A stretch of 64,000 bases of DNA from Promethearchaeota archaeon (GCA_014728035.1 WJMJ01000022.1:83608-147607), one strand, 5' to 3'; numbered from the stretch's first letter, positions 43,266 to 53,384 are shown. A program made the numbers and translations. Notes: generated by a model not told the origin, from the letters alone.

Positions 43266-44378
43266 ATGTATCCTATGTGGCGTTTCATGCGACCTGATGC
43301 AAAAAGTGTCTGGAAAGATAATGACGTGATAAGACGACTATCAAGATATCGAAAGATTATCGATGATAAGCGGTGGGCCAAATATCTCCTAGCAAAAGAC
43401 ATCATTGTATCTGAAAACCTAGAAGAATCAACGGAACAATTATGGGCAATCCATCAAGATTATTCGGATTTGTTCGATGAATATATGGAAAACGTTGATA
43501 CTGGGAGTGACCGGAAAAGTATTGATGATGATGTTACTGTTTCCTTTTTGGACCTGAAGATTGAGTTGGCAAATAGAATACTCATGAAATGTCATTTCTG
43601 CGAACGTAAATGTGGAGTAGATAGAACGAAAGACAACACCGGATGGTGTAAGCTAGATGATGTGTCAAGAGTGTCTTCTGCATTTTTGCACTCTGGTGAA
43701 GAAGCACCCTTGGTTCCAAGTGGTACCATCTTCTTCTCATCTTGTTGCTTTGGTTGTGTCTTCTGCCAGAATGATGATATATCCACCAATCCCCGATCCG
43801 GAAGCGCTGTGACACCTCCAGAATTGGCTGTTATTGCAGAACGTCTATTCTCAGATGGTGCAATCAATATCAACTATGTTGGTGGAGACCCCATACCAAA
43901 TACTCATACCATTTTGGCCTCGATGCGTTTTCAAGCATCAAATGTTACTCAGCTTTGGAACTCTAACCTATATTGCTCTATTGAAACAATGCGCTTGCTA
44001 TGCGATGTCTTTGATGTGTGGCTTCCTGATTTTAAGTATGGCAATAACGAATGCGGAATGCGTTTGTCTGGCGTAAAGGATTACTTCTCAATTGTATCAA
44101 GAAATCATCTAATGGCCTACAATTCTGGAGAGGTGATAATTCGACATCTAGTTATGCCTAACCATCTTGATTGTTGCACAATACCCATTCTCGAATGGAT
44201 TGCTGAAAATATGCCTCAATGCATGGTAAACATAATGGCACAATATCGTCCAGAACATCTCGTTTTGCAACAACCTGATAAGTATCCTGAAATTGGAAGG
44301 AGGGTGCTGAATAGTGAGATGCGACGCGCCCAAGCGAAAGCTGATGAACTTGGAATTTGTTGGAGGCCAGTAAGCTAG
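43266..44378 (+). CDS. PflX/PflA-like radical SAM protein
   Basis: The 370-residue protein has a roughly 105-residue N-terminal extension, then CHFCERKCGVDR, a small cysteine cluster seen in the PflX (COG1313) group. The radical SAM motif is C-x3-C-x2-C in FSSCCFGCVFCQN, followed by VGGDPIPNTH and VWLPDFKYGN. Members generate a 5'-deoxyadenosyl radical, but their substrates are not established. Where relatives have VTPTH this protein has VGGDP. It is downstream of the degenerate carbamoyltransferase on the same strand, and the pair probably works together. Confidence 0.82.
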   Translation: MYPMWRFMRPDAKSVWKDNDVIRRLSRYRKIIDDKRWAKYLLAKDIIVSENLEESTEQLWAIHQDYSDLFDEYMENVDTGSDRKSIDDDVTVSFLDLKIELANRILMKCHFCERKCGVDRTKDNTGWCKLDDVSRVSSAFLHSGEEAPLVPSGTIFFSSCCFGCVFCQNDDISTNPRSGSAVTPPELAVIAERLFSDGAININYVGGDPIPNTHTILASMRFQASNVTQLWNSNLYCSIETMRLLCDVFDVWLPDFKYGNNECGMRLSGVKDYFSIVSRNHLMAYNSGEVIIRHLVMPNHLDCCTIPILEWIAENMPQCMVNIMAQYRPEHLVLQQPDKYPEIGRRVLNSEMRRAQAKADELGICWRPVS

Positions 44379-44385
44379 GTCTTTT

Positions 44386-44949
44386 CTAGAAAGCACTATC
44401 TTCAATCAGTGCATTATCTATTACGATACACTCATCACAGACTTCCAGCAACTCATCCAATGTTCTTGTCATAGCTCTTCCCTGATTATCATAGCAATCG
44501 CGATAGAAGAGTTTAACCACAACTCCTGCTTGTTTGACCGATTCTATTACTGGAACAAAATCACTATCTCCCGTGACCAATATTGCTGTGCCAATCTGTC
44601 TGTCCCACGCCATTCTCATGAGATCAACAGTAAGAAGCACGTCTACTCTTTTCTGGTAGAATTCACCTGTAACGGCATTGTGTGCTGTCTTACCAAGTCT
44701 AACTTCAAATCGATGGAGTTTCGTGAGACTGCTTGCAAATCGCTCATGGTTCTCCTGTCTTCTTTCTTCCTCGTCTGTTGGCTCTTGACTCACATAAGGT
44801 GGACAATCATAGACATATGTTCTGAGCCTTTCTTTGTCTTCACAGAGATAGTCTGAAAACTTTTCAAAATCAATTCGTGGTTCATCAAAACAATATTTCA
44901 AAACCTTTCCAAAATAACCAATGTCGATAAATACTGCTGCCCTTTGCAA
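44386..44949 (-). CDS. NYN-domain (LabA/DUF88-like) putative nuclease
   Basis: The 187 residues form one NYN domain of the PIN-like nuclease superfamily. The acidic metal-binding residues are present: D in AAVFIDIGYF, D in VLLTVDLMRM, and two in LVTGDSDFVPVI. The TTG start at 44949 is set by GGAGG eight bases upstream; a TTG at 44964 is in frame. Relatives act on RNA, and some are tied to RNA decay or regulation. It converges on the radical SAM gene with seven bases between. Confidence 0.82.
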   Translation of the reverse strand: MQRAAVFIDIGYFGKVLKYCFDEPRIDFEKFSDYLCEDKERLRTYVYDCPPYVSQEPTDEEERRQENHERFASSLTKLHRFEVRLGKTAHNAVTGEFYQKRVDVLLTVDLMRMAWDRQIGTAILVTGDSDFVPVIESVKQAGVVVKLFYRDCYDNQGRAMTRTLDELLEVCDECIVIDNALIEDSAF

Positions 44950-45106
44950 ATTTGGTTCCTCCAAAGAAGAATTACCACAATTCTCTCTAGCTTTTTACTA
45001 CTATATTGTAATAAATAACCCTTGAAAACTGTTCTGTTTAGCTCAATATCACGTCCATGTCACAAGATTATAATGGATTTTCGTATATCCTCTAGTGTGA
45101 ATCAAA

Positions 45107-45343
45107 ATGTGTCTGGCAGTACCTGCACTTGTTCTCAGTATCGATGGTGACTTTGCTGAAGTTGATTTTGGTGGTGTGAAAAAGAAGGTCTGTGTATCAT
45201 TACTTCCAGAGCTTGAGGTTGGTGAGTATGTGATTATTCATACTGGATATGCAATTGAAAGTATGAAACCTGAAGAGGCTAAAAAGACTCTTGCTCTCTT
45301 TGATGAGATGGCACAACTAGCTCAAGACATGGGCGAGTCATGA
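45107..45343 (+). CDS. hypC: Hydrogenase maturation chaperone HypC
   Basis: HypC/HupF proteins deliver the Fe(CN)2CO centre to the hydrogenase large subunit. The 78-residue protein starts MCLAVPALV with the essential Cys2 exposed after methionine removal, and later has EVGEYVIIHTGYAIESM, both standard. It would serve the MvhA-like subunit at 19.3 kb; no other hyp genes are in the window. Its stop overlaps the start of the nucleotidyltransferase by four bases (ATGA), an odd partner. Confidence 0.92.
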   Translation: MCLAVPALVLSIDGDFAEVDFGGVKKKVCVSLLPELEVGEYVIIHTGYAIESMKPEEAKKTLALFDEMAQLAQDMGES

Positions 45344-46248
45344 ATAGGCAATCTTTTTGTGGATTGGCTAACTTTTCTTTTTTGAGGCAAATGACTGACA
45401 CATTAGAATCTATAATGGCCGAGATACAGTCCCGAATCAATACTGAAGATACAGAAACTGTTGTATCTTCTGATGAAGTTCGGCAACTCATCGATAATAC
45501 TCAAGTAGTTATGCCTGCTGGAGGAAAAGGGACTCGTATTAGAGCTGAAACCCAGAGCGAAGGAATCAACAAAGTAATGATTGAAATCTCTGGAGAAAGT
45601 ATGATCGAAAAAGCCATTCGTGATTATAGTGAAATGGGCATTCAGAAATTTGCTATCCTAACTGGTTTTCTTGCTGAAGAAGTAGAAAAACATCTTGGAG
45701 ATGGCTCAAGATGGGGTGTTGAAATCAAATACTCACAGGACCCAGATGGTAAGAAAGTGGGAAATGCAGGTGCTATTCTTCACGCTCTAAATAATGGTAC
45801 TATAGACGACACGATGACTTCCATTGTTCACAATCCCGATGATGTTGTAGTCGGTCTTAATCGTCCCTACGGTGAGGTTTTTCTTGAAGGACACGCAAAA
45901 GGTCTCAAAAATGGATGTATTGCAACTTTTATCGTTGTTCCTTCATCTTATTTTCAATACTCGGGAATGATAATTGAGAAGGGCATTGTAAAAGATGTCA
46001 CCAAATATCCCCCTATTGCTATACCTGCCCACACAGGAATCACTATCTTTGATCCTGAGGTATATGATTATTTTAGGCGAATAGTTTCACTCGAAGTCGA
46101 ATCCAGCTTTGAGAATGTTATCTGTCCTGTTATAACATCCGAAAATAGGATGTTTGCAATCAATATTCCTTCTGGCTGTTGGATTCCAGTAAACAATCTG
46201 AAAGGGCTTGAAGCTGCTCGTGAAGCATTATCAAAAATTGATGCCTAA
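45340..46248 (+). CDS. Sugar-phosphate nucleotidyltransferase-like protein
   Basis: The 302-residue protein has the nucleotidyltransferase fold with VVMPAGGKGTRIRAE, near residue 57, in place of the usual start at residue 5. NKVMIEISGESMIEKAI and an acidic metal site follow. The first 50 residues are an unusual extension. It may activate a sugar phosphate for the glycan island, but the middle (NPDDVVVGLNRPYGEV) is not typical, so the substrate is unknown. It is coupled to hypC by a four-base overlap. Confidence 0.78.
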   Translation: MNRQSFCGLANFSFLRQMTDTLESIMAEIQSRINTEDTETVVSSDEVRQLIDNTQVVMPAGGKGTRIRAETQSEGINKVMIEISGESMIEKAIRDYSEMGIQKFAILTGFLAEEVEKHLGDGSRWGVEIKYSQDPDGKKVGNAGAILHALNNGTIDDTMTSIVHNPDDVVVGLNRPYGEVFLEGHAKGLKNGCIATFIVVPSSYFQYSGMIIEKGIVKDVTKYPPIAIPAHTGITIFDPEVYDYFRRIVSLEVESSFENVICPVITSENRMFAINIPSGCWIPVNNLKGLEAAREALSKIDA

Positions 46249-46349
46249 CCTCCATAGTTGTGTGTTGTACATTTATGGTCCATCCATCAGATTCTAATAC
46301 TTGTCATGGTCAAAAAATCAATTGTCAACTAGTGGGAGCCTGAGCATAT

Positions 46350-47048
46350 TTGAAACACATCATAATCCCCACTCTTAATGAAGCGGAGAATATAGGAGTT
46401 CTTATCAAACAAATCTATCAATACTTGGACCCCTCGGATACAATGATTTTGGTAGTTGATGATAATAGTATCGATACTACTCATGACGTAGTACGAGAAA
46501 TGGCTCAAGAGTTCCCTCATGTCAAACTAATAGTCCGAAGAAATGAACGGGGTCTTGGAACTGCTGTTCGCAAAGGGGCTTCTTTAATCGATGAAGGCCC
46601 AGTTGTTGTTATGGATGCAGATTTATCTCATCATCCTCGTCATTTACCCGCAATGTTTCAGAAACTATCTGATGGGGCTGATGTTGTCGTCGGCTCTCGC
46701 TATGTATCTGGTGGGGGTATTCGTGGATGGCCTGGGAGTCGAGTTGCTGTAAGTCAAGTTGCAACATTGATTGCTAAGATTTTATTTAGAACTCCTGTTA
46801 ATGATCCCATGAGTGGATTTGTTGGATGTCGATCTCCAAAAATTCTTGTTGATGGGATTGATTATGCTGATTTCAAGTTTCTCTTAGAATTACTTGTCAA
46901 GAATAGAACATTGAAGGTGGGAGAGGTACCAATTACATTTCAAGACCGATTGAAAGGAAGTAGCAAACTCAAAGCAAAAACTATTGGTCTATATCTATCT
47001 CTGGTGTTGAAACTTATGTTAGAATCAGGCTCTCGGAATCGTCAGTAG
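46350..47048 (+). CDS. GT2 glycosyltransferase, dolichol-phosphate mannose synthase-like
   Basis: The 232-residue protein matches DPM1: IIPTLNEAENIG at the start, then LVVDDNSIDTTHDV, the metal site VVMDADLSHHPRHL and GSRYVSGGGIRGWPGSR. It has no membrane segment, as in eukaryotic-type DPM1. It would load a sugar from a nucleotide donor onto a polyprenyl phosphate for GT-C enzymes. The TTG 46350 has GGGAG about 12 bases upstream. It lies 12 bases before the GT-C gene at 47061, which would use its product. Confidence 0.86.
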   Translation: MKHIIIPTLNEAENIGVLIKQIYQYLDPSDTMILVVDDNSIDTTHDVVREMAQEFPHVKLIVRRNERGLGTAVRKGASLIDEGPVVVMDADLSHHPRHLPAMFQKLSDGADVVVGSRYVSGGGIRGWPGSRVAVSQVATLIAKILFRTPVNDPMSGFVGCRSPKILVDGIDYADFKFLLELLVKNRTLKVGEVPITFQDRLKGSSKLKAKTIGLYLSLVLKLMLESGSRNRQ

Positions 47049-47060
47049 GGAGATTATAGG

Positions 47061-49145
47061 TTGATAGAAAGCTTCCAGACCTCAAAAAACATTTCAATCC
47101 TGTATCTTGTTAGCTTGGCACTTTCTATTGCAACTAATTTTGTAATAATGGTCTTCATGAGGCTTGTTGGAAGTTCGATGTATCCTTTTTTCATTACAAT
47201 GTACATATGGACAGCTGCCTACATGCTTCTATTATCTGTACTTTTACGTGGCATTCGTCTCGATTACCTGTCTTCTATTCCAGAAAAATACATCCTCGCT
47301 CTAATCATTATCCTTACCATCTCATCAAGGACAATTTTTCTAGGCCTAACTGAATATATCTCATTGGACAGCTTATGGTATTTGGACTTTGGTAACTTCA
47401 TGGCACATGGAAACCTGCCTTATTCCGATTTTTATTTTCCATACCCTCCTGTATTTGGCTATTTCATCTACTTCATCTACCATTTGCTCCCTTCAGTAGA
47501 CAGTTTCAGGTTGCTCGCAACCTTTTTTGATTTGCTAGTCGTACTTGCACTTTGGAAACTTGCTAAGCAAAGAACTGACTCTCAATGGGCTAATTTTGTT
47601 GGTCTTGCTTATGCAATGCTTCCTATGTCGATTATTGAATCTGGATGGAATGGTCATTTTGAACCATTAGTTTCATTTTTCGTCATTATCTCAGTCTATT
47701 TCCTCTTTTTACATCGTGCTGTGGCTTCTGGAATCTTTCTTGGTTTAGCTACCGCGACCAAATTCTTTCCAGGATTGTTGCTTCCTGTTTTCATCTTCTA
47801 TTTCAAAACATGGAGAAAGCGTGTGGAATACGTATTCTCTTCGGTTTTGACAGCGGTTATCACAATCCTCCCATTTGTATTACCTGCTCTGTTAACACCT
47901 TCTAGTGGAGATACTGCTACCAACTCTTCTGACACTCCCAGCATGATTCGATTACTGCTGTATTCAATCTTTGATCCCACTTCTCATCCGCTTGTGATCA
48001 CACTCATATTGCTCGCTGGCATCGGCATCTTATTTGTTATAATCATCATTCAGCTTCTTAGTGGCAAAGGCAAAGAAAATGTTCTTCCATACAATATCAT
48101 TTCTGGTGTTCTTGGAATTGTTCTGATCGCAATGGGATTCATTGCAGCATGGTATCCTCTTGCTCCCGAATCGCGTCTTGTTTACTGGCGCTATCCTGCA
48201 GATGTTGGGATGGTCCGAGGAATAACCGCTTGTGCAGCAGGTCTTGTTATTATCTCAATAGCATTTCAAAGATGGCGGCATGGTACACTCAAGATTGTTT
48301 CTAAAGAAACTCTGATGATTCTCACAGCTTCTGTCGTACTATTGATGATTTCTATCGCACGAGAAGTATTCTATGGTTGGTATTTACTATGGGCTCTTCC
48401 CTTGCTCTTTCTGCTGGTTGACAAACGTTTGATGTTGATGGCATTATTAGGACTACTTCTTGTCTATCCAAGTTACACTCATGATAATTTCAACTCTCTT
48501 GGATATGAAGAAGAACAAATATGGAACGATGATTTCACATCCATTCAGGGCTGGAATAAGTATGTTAACACATCGAATTCAGGAATTCCGACCGGTGTGA
48601 TTTCAGCTGAAGCATATGTAAATGAATCAAAAGGACAATTCTATGCAGATACAACATCAGTTTCCGAAGAGTTTCCCCTTGGAAATGTTAGTATTGTCTT
48701 TAGAAAGGACTACGATTTTCGTGTTGAGCAAGAAACCGAGTTTGTAATCCGAGCAAAATGCAACTGGGATCCAGCCTTTGGTCGACTTGCAGATATTTCA
48801 TTGAACTTTATTGGACATGATTCAGAGAATAACGAGATTAACGGCAGTATCATTCCACGTACAAGTATTTTCACGAATCTCACGAACCTACTTTGGCGTT
48901 TTTCGTTCTCCTCCCTAATTGATTGCAATACTAGCTGCACAATCGATAGGCTGATTTTGACAATCTATCCAGTTCGCATTGGCGAATATCTGTTTTCGAT
49001 TGATTATATTTATACTACTCATGCAGGTCCTCTTAATCCTCGGTATATTTTCATTGGAACCACACTCATTACAATCTCGTTTATCGCATATGTATTCCTC
49101 AATATCGAACTTGCTCGAGTAGTGCGTATCAAAAAATCCCCATGA
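47061..49145 (+). CDS. Large GT-C membrane glycosyltransferase with C-terminal soluble domain
   Basis: The 694-residue protein has about twelve membrane helices. Its first long loop contains LDSLWYLDFGNFMAHGNLPY and FPYPPVFGYFIYF, the acidic and proline pattern of GT87/DUF2029-like transferases. From about residue 470 a soluble, N-glycosylation-like-site-rich domain (many NxS/T) faces outside before a last membrane helix and a basic end. It probably adds a sugar from a polyprenyl phosphate. TTG 47061 has GGAG nine bases upstream, and the gene follows the DPM1-like gene. Confidence 0.75.
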   Translation: MIESFQTSKNISILYLVSLALSIATNFVIMVFMRLVGSSMYPFFITMYIWTAAYMLLLSVLLRGIRLDYLSSIPEKYILALIIILTISSRTIFLGLTEYISLDSLWYLDFGNFMAHGNLPYSDFYFPYPPVFGYFIYFIYHLLPSVDSFRLLATFFDLLVVLALWKLAKQRTDSQWANFVGLAYAMLPMSIIESGWNGHFEPLVSFFVIISVYFLFLHRAVASGIFLGLATATKFFPGLLLPVFIFYFKTWRKRVEYVFSSVLTAVITILPFVLPALLTPSSGDTATNSSDTPSMIRLLLYSIFDPTSHPLVITLILLAGIGILFVIIIIQLLSGKGKENVLPYNIISGVLGIVLIAMGFIAAWYPLAPESRLVYWRYPADVGMVRGITACAAGLVIISIAFQRWRHGTLKIVSKETLMILTASVVLLMISIAREVFYGWYLLWALPLLFLLVDKRLMLMALLGLLLVYPSYTHDNFNSLGYEEEQIWNDDFTSIQGWNKYVNTSNSGIPTGVISAEAYVNESKGQFYADTTSVSEEFPLGNVSIVFRKDYDFRVEQETEFVIRAKCNWDPAFGRLADISLNFIGHDSENNEINGSIIPRTSIFTNLTNLLWRFSFSSLIDCNTSCTIDRLILTIYPVRIGEYLFSIDYIYTTHAGPLNPRYIFIGTTLITISFIAYVFLNIELARVVRIKKSP

Positions 49146-49194
49146 CCGATTTGAATTGTTTTCAAAAATCGGTTAAGCAAATATATTATATGGG

Positions 49195-50496
49195 GTGATG
49201 GTTCTACCTAATCCGGTACCTAAATTGAGTGACTCGAAAAAGACTTGCCGAATATTAGCATTTGTGGAGCACTATCCTCCGTTCTTAGGCTCCGACAGGT
49301 CAGTATTTGAACTAGCTAAACGAGCTGCTCAAAAAGGAAAGAAGATTCATTTTGTTGCGACCCAACCGTTACGCTACTTAGTTGGCCAACGTCCTCCAGA
49401 TTGGGAATACACTAAGAATTGGGATGGGCCAGTTCCTAAAACCCACGAAAACATTTCTGCAAAATACTTGTTGTCAAGTAATACTCTTCTCAAAGTATGG
49501 AAAATATTCCCACCTCTTGCACTTCTTCTTACATTACTCAGTTTCACCATTAGTTCGATTCGTGAGATTAACCGATTCAAACCTCAAGTCGTTGTTGTTG
49601 CACATGCTTCTCCAATCGTTGGGGTTGTTGGTGTTCTGTCTGCAAAACTATCGCGACGTCCCATAGTTATGGGTTGTCCGGATTGGATGACAGCGTATGG
49701 AGCGGAACTTATCAAAGGCGAGCTAAATACTCTTGGCCGTGTGTTTCTGCATATTATTGAGATGACACTGTATAAATGGTCTGACAAAATCTTTGCAGCA
49801 ACGACTTTTCTACAGCGGCTTCTCATTCATCATAACATTCCGTCTTCAAAAATCACAGTTATTCCAAATGGGGTAGATGCTAAACAATTTTCACCAGAAA
49901 TTGATGCAAGTGAGATTAGAAAGCAGTATGACCTGTTCGAAAAGTCGGTCGTGATATTCTCAGGACATCTCGAAGAATGGGCTGGGGTTTCAGTGGTGTA
50001 CAATCTTGCAGAACGTCTTCATAACGAAGTTCCGAATGCTCGGATTCTCCTTGTTGGTGCGGGGGTAAATCTGAATTTACTCTTTGACCGACTGAGTGAG
50101 AATGGTTTGTCTCAAATGGTCGTATATGCTGGTTTTCATCCACACGATGAAATTCCAAAGTTCACTGCAGCTTCTGATGTTGCTTTGTGTATCTTTCCTG
50201 ATACTGCAGTATCTCATGCTGCTTCTCCCCTGAAGTTATTCGAGTATATGGGCTCTGGAAATGCCATCGTTGCCACACGAGTTGCTGGAACTGCTGAAAT
50301 ATTGCATGATGATGTCGGACTTCTTGTTCCTCCCGGAGATTCTCAAGCTATCTGTGATGCTACTATTCTTCTGTTCCTAGATGAAACGCGAAGAAAAGAA
50401 CTTGGAAGGCATGCAAGAGAATTAGTTGAGGAAAAGTATTCCTGGGATATTTTATCTGACCGCTTTTTGTCTGTTTGTGATAGTGCTATAGTTTGA
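49195..50496 (+). CDS. GT4-family glycosyltransferase
   Basis: This 433-residue protein has two Rossmann domains. The N-terminal part has ILAFVEHYPPFLGSDRSVFELAKRAA-like glycine/charged features. The C-terminal donor site includes IPNGVDAKQFSPE, ILLVGAG and SPLKLFEYMGSGNAIVATR with the family glutamate. It should transfer a nucleotide-sugar residue to a lipid-linked glycan in the cytoplasm. GTG 49195 or ATG 49198 is the start. It converges with the next GT4 and overlaps it by 11 bases. Confidence 0.84.
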   Translation: MMVLPNPVPKLSDSKKTCRILAFVEHYPPFLGSDRSVFELAKRAAQKGKKIHFVATQPLRYLVGQRPPDWEYTKNWDGPVPKTHENISAKYLLSSNTLLKVWKIFPPLALLLTLLSFTISSIREINRFKPQVVVVAHASPIVGVVGVLSAKLSRRPIVMGCPDWMTAYGAELIKGELNTLGRVFLHIIEMTLYKWSDKIFAATTFLQRLLIHHNIPSSKITVIPNGVDAKQFSPEIDASEIRKQYDLFEKSVVIFSGHLEEWAGVSVVYNLAERLHNEVPNARILLVGAGVNLNLLFDRLSENGLSQMVVYAGFHPHDEIPKFTAASDVALCIFPDTAVSHAASPLKLFEYMGSGNAIVATRVAGTAEILHDDVGLLVPPGDSQAICDATILLFLDETRRKELGRHARELVEEKYSWDILSDRFLSVCDSAIV

Positions 50497-51700
50497 GTGT
50501 AGTTCTATAATTTTCCAATGTTTGTTTTGCGCCTTCTATCCAAGATTGTTTCTTTGTATATGCGATTTGAGATTTCGAAATTTTCTGTACCAACTTCTGG
50601 TCTCTAAGTAACATTTCGATTTTCTCTGATAGATCCTTTGGATTGTCCGGCTTATACACAATTACCTCACCACCAAGGGACTCACGATTATGAAGACCTA
50701 CATCTGAAGCAATGATTGGTGTTCCATATCCTGCAAAATTATGAATTGGGCCACTAGCACCTATACTCTCCGTATACGGAACAAGTATAGCTGAAGCTGC
50801 TGAGTAATAAGTAGGGATTTCATCTTCAGGAATATAGTGTGCATCGATACGTACATTTTCCTTGAGAATGGAATCTTCTACTAGCTTTCTGATCTCCTTT
50901 AGGTATTTCTTATCGTCATCCTCAAGGGCACTCCCTGCAATAAGCAAAATTACTTCTGGATAGTCTTCTTTTAGATGCTTGACCGCTTCCACAGCTTGTT
51001 CCAATCCTTTTCCTCTTTTTATGAAACCGAAGACAAGAAGAATTTTCCGTCCATCCAATCCAAGCTGCTTTCTAGCTATAGATCCATCGAGTCTATCTTC
51101 AATTTCTCTACACGGATGGGGTATCTCCAATACTTTTCTGCATGAAATATTGTATTCTTCCAGAAATCTTCTTCTGAGTGCTGAACTCAATTTGACTGTA
51201 CTAAGCTGTATTGTATCAGTTCCCCAATCTAATAATTTCATGTAGATACTAAAGAAACCCTTTGCAAGAGGTGCAAAGAAACCCAATTTCTGATATGTTC
51301 TTACTCGATTTTCTACTTGATTCTTCATCCATGTACTATGTGATGTCACGGTTGTTTTTATTCCACATAATCTCAGCAAGAGAAGCAAGATGAGCATTCT
51401 TTCACCAAATAGCCCTCCATATACTTCTCCATGAGGCCCAAATTGAACATGAACAATATGTGGTTTGAGTTTTCTTATCCTTCTCAATAGTCTAAATGGA
51501 TAAAGGAGGTTGCGTCCTTCCCATATTGGATATGTTTGTACTCTTCCCTCTTTGTTTGGGAGCGGGTCTGCCTCTGGACCTGCGATTGCTACAATCTCAA
51601 CATCTGCCAACTCCACTAGCTTCTCTATCAACTTGGCAGTGTAGGGAGATTCCCCTGTTTTCTGTGGGGGTAATGGTGAGATTATAACTACTCGTAACAT
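50486..51700 (-). CDS. GT4-family glycosyltransferase
   Basis: The 404-residue protein starts VVIISPLPPQKTGESPYTAKL, the usual GT4 acceptor-side opening. It has ILLVFGFIKRGKGLEQAVEA, ILLIAGSAL and the donor-site segment ASGPIHNFAGYGTPIIASD, which lacks the standard E-x7-E second glutamate pattern. It probably extends the lipid-linked glycan. The gene lies opposite to its GT4 neighbour, and their stops overlap by 11 bases. Confidence 0.82.
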   Translation of the reverse strand: MLRVVIISPLPPQKTGESPYTAKLIEKLVELADVEIVAIAGPEADPLPNKEGRVQTYPIWEGRNLLYPFRLLRRIRKLKPHIVHVQFGPHGEVYGGLFGERMLILLLLLRLCGIKTTVTSHSTWMKNQVENRVRTYQKLGFFAPLAKGFFSIYMKLLDWGTDTIQLSTVKLSSALRRRFLEEYNISCRKVLEIPHPCREIEDRLDGSIARKQLGLDGRKILLVFGFIKRGKGLEQAVEAVKHLKEDYPEVILLIAGSALEDDDKKYLKEIRKLVEDSILKENVRIDAHYIPEDEIPTYYSAASAILVPYTESIGASGPIHNFAGYGTPIIASDVGLHNRESLGGEVIVYKPDNPKDLSEKIEMLLRDQKLVQKISKSQIAYTKKQSWIEGAKQTLENYRTTLKL

Positions 51701-51824
51701 CGTTATGTTTTTGTTTACAATCTCAACTATAGAATTTCCGGTAGATTGATTACGGTCTTCGAAATCACAGCATAACGAGTATATCTGAACCTCGCATATC
51801 GTCGAGTTAAGAGGGAGCTATAGC

Positions 51825-53384
51825 ATGACTACAGATACAACAAAGGTAGCAAGAGGAACATCCGCCTTTTTTGGACAATCTGTAACATCAGGTCTACTTC
51901 GAATATTCAATATCATGATTCTTACACGTTTACTCTTGCAAAATCAAATTGGCCAGATAGCTCTTATTGGGATTGTATATGGGTTCATCCAATTTCTTGG
52001 TGCGTTGGGATTAAATCATGCTGCTCCATTAGTTGTATCTGAAGCAGAAGAAAGAAAACAATATGGGATCATTCGAACCTTTCTGTCCCGTTCACTGATT
52101 CTAATTATCTTCAGTTCAATCTTCTTAGTAGTGCTTCTCTATATTTTCAGCCCTCTTCTTGTGGTCAATGATTTGCTCTCTGTGGAAACAGTACAAGTTT
52201 TGATGATAATTGGATTGTTTTCTTCTCTTGAGGTTTTCCTAGACTCTTTTCTTCTTGCAAGATATACTGTTCGTAATTTAGCTACTGGACGAATTCTTTT
52301 TGATTCTACCCGAGTTATCCTAAGTGTTGGTCTTGTCTTTGCAGGAGTTGGTGTGACAGGTGTTGCAATCGGGTGGTTGATTGCGGAGATATTTGCTGTC
52401 TTCTATTATGGGTACTTTGCTAGTCGTAAATTGCCCTCTAATACACAATCTGATGTCGAGTTTCGCCCAATCATTGCTTTTGCCCTCTCCAGCCTGGTAT
52501 TCCAAGGCATTGATGTGGCAATTCAAAACACGGATCGCCTAATTCTCCTGTATCAATCTGACTTAGTGGCCTTGGGTGTCTATGATGTTATGCTTAGCAT
52601 TCTATTTATGATGAGTTTCGTTTCATTAGCGATATCGACATCGCTCTATCCAGTATTTACAAAAGCAAGAGTAAGATCTGAGACCGAAAAGAGCGATCAT
52701 CTTGGAAATGCTATCGGTTATACAATACGCTACATTTTGGCTCTGCTTATTCCTTTAGCTATCATTGCTGCACTAAATGCTAATGCGATTCTTACCCATG
52801 TTTTTAGTGCATCTTATGCGACTTACCCCAATGCATGCCTGTCATTTTCTATCTTGGTCGTTTCTTATGTTGCGTGGGGTATTGTATATGCATTACATGT
52901 CATTCTCAGGTCTTTAGGAGAGGCTCGCTTTTTCGTCCTATCAGGCCTAGCTATTTTTGGGTTTGAAATTGTTGGAGCATGGTATCTAACATCGTGGTTT
53001 GGCCTCTTGGGCTCTGCATTGATTCGTGCCTGCTATATTCATTTGTTGCTGATCGCATCGATTTGGAGGTTACGTCAAAAACAAGTTCATGTCCAAGTAA
53101 ATCTTCAGAAACGATTGGCGAGAATTCTTCTAGCATCCATAATTGCTGGACTTTTAGTTTTAGTACTGCATCCTGCATCTTTATTGGAGCTCGGATTGTT
53201 TGGCATACTCTCTCTTATTGTCTATTTTGGACTACTAGTAATTGGTCGTGAGATTATCCATTTTGATATACGGGTCGCAAAAGCTATTTTTCCACTATCA
53301 TTCCACACTGCTATTGGACGTTTTGAAAGATACTACTTCTCGGAGAAGGAAGCTACTCTTGTTATGGACTCATCTTCGCCATAA
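51825..53384 (+). CDS. Polysaccharide flippase, Wzx/RfbX-like (first copy)
   Basis: The 519-residue protein has about fourteen membrane helices and the family opening VARGTSAFFGQSVTSGLLRIF. It belongs to the MOP exporter group, whose members turn lipid-linked glycans over to the outer face. ATG 51825 has GAGGGAG upstream. It overlaps the converging GT4 gene by 15 bases at its end. A second, different flippase lies at 61170-62711, so this island may make more than one glycan. Confidence 0.85.
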   Translation: MTTDTTKVARGTSAFFGQSVTSGLLRIFNIMILTRLLLQNQIGQIALIGIVYGFIQFLGALGLNHAAPLVVSEAEERKQYGIIRTFLSRSLILIIFSSIFLVVLLYIFSPLLVVNDLLSVETVQVLMIIGLFSSLEVFLDSFLLARYTVRNLATGRILFDSTRVILSVGLVFAGVGVTGVAIGWLIAEIFAVFYYGYFASRKLPSNTQSDVEFRPIIAFALSSLVFQGIDVAIQNTDRLILLYQSDLVALGVYDVMLSILFMMSFVSLAISTSLYPVFTKARVRSETEKSDHLGNAIGYTIRYILALLIPLAIIAALNANAILTHVFSASYATYPNACLSFSILVVSYVAWGIVYALHVILRSLGEARFFVLSGLAIFGFEIVGAWYLTSWFGLLGSALIRACYIHLLLIASIWRLRQKQVHVQVNLQKRLARILLASIIAGLLVLVLHPASLLELGLFGILSLIVYFGLLVIGREIIHFDIRVAKAIFPLSFHTAIGRFERYYFSEKEATLVMDSSSP

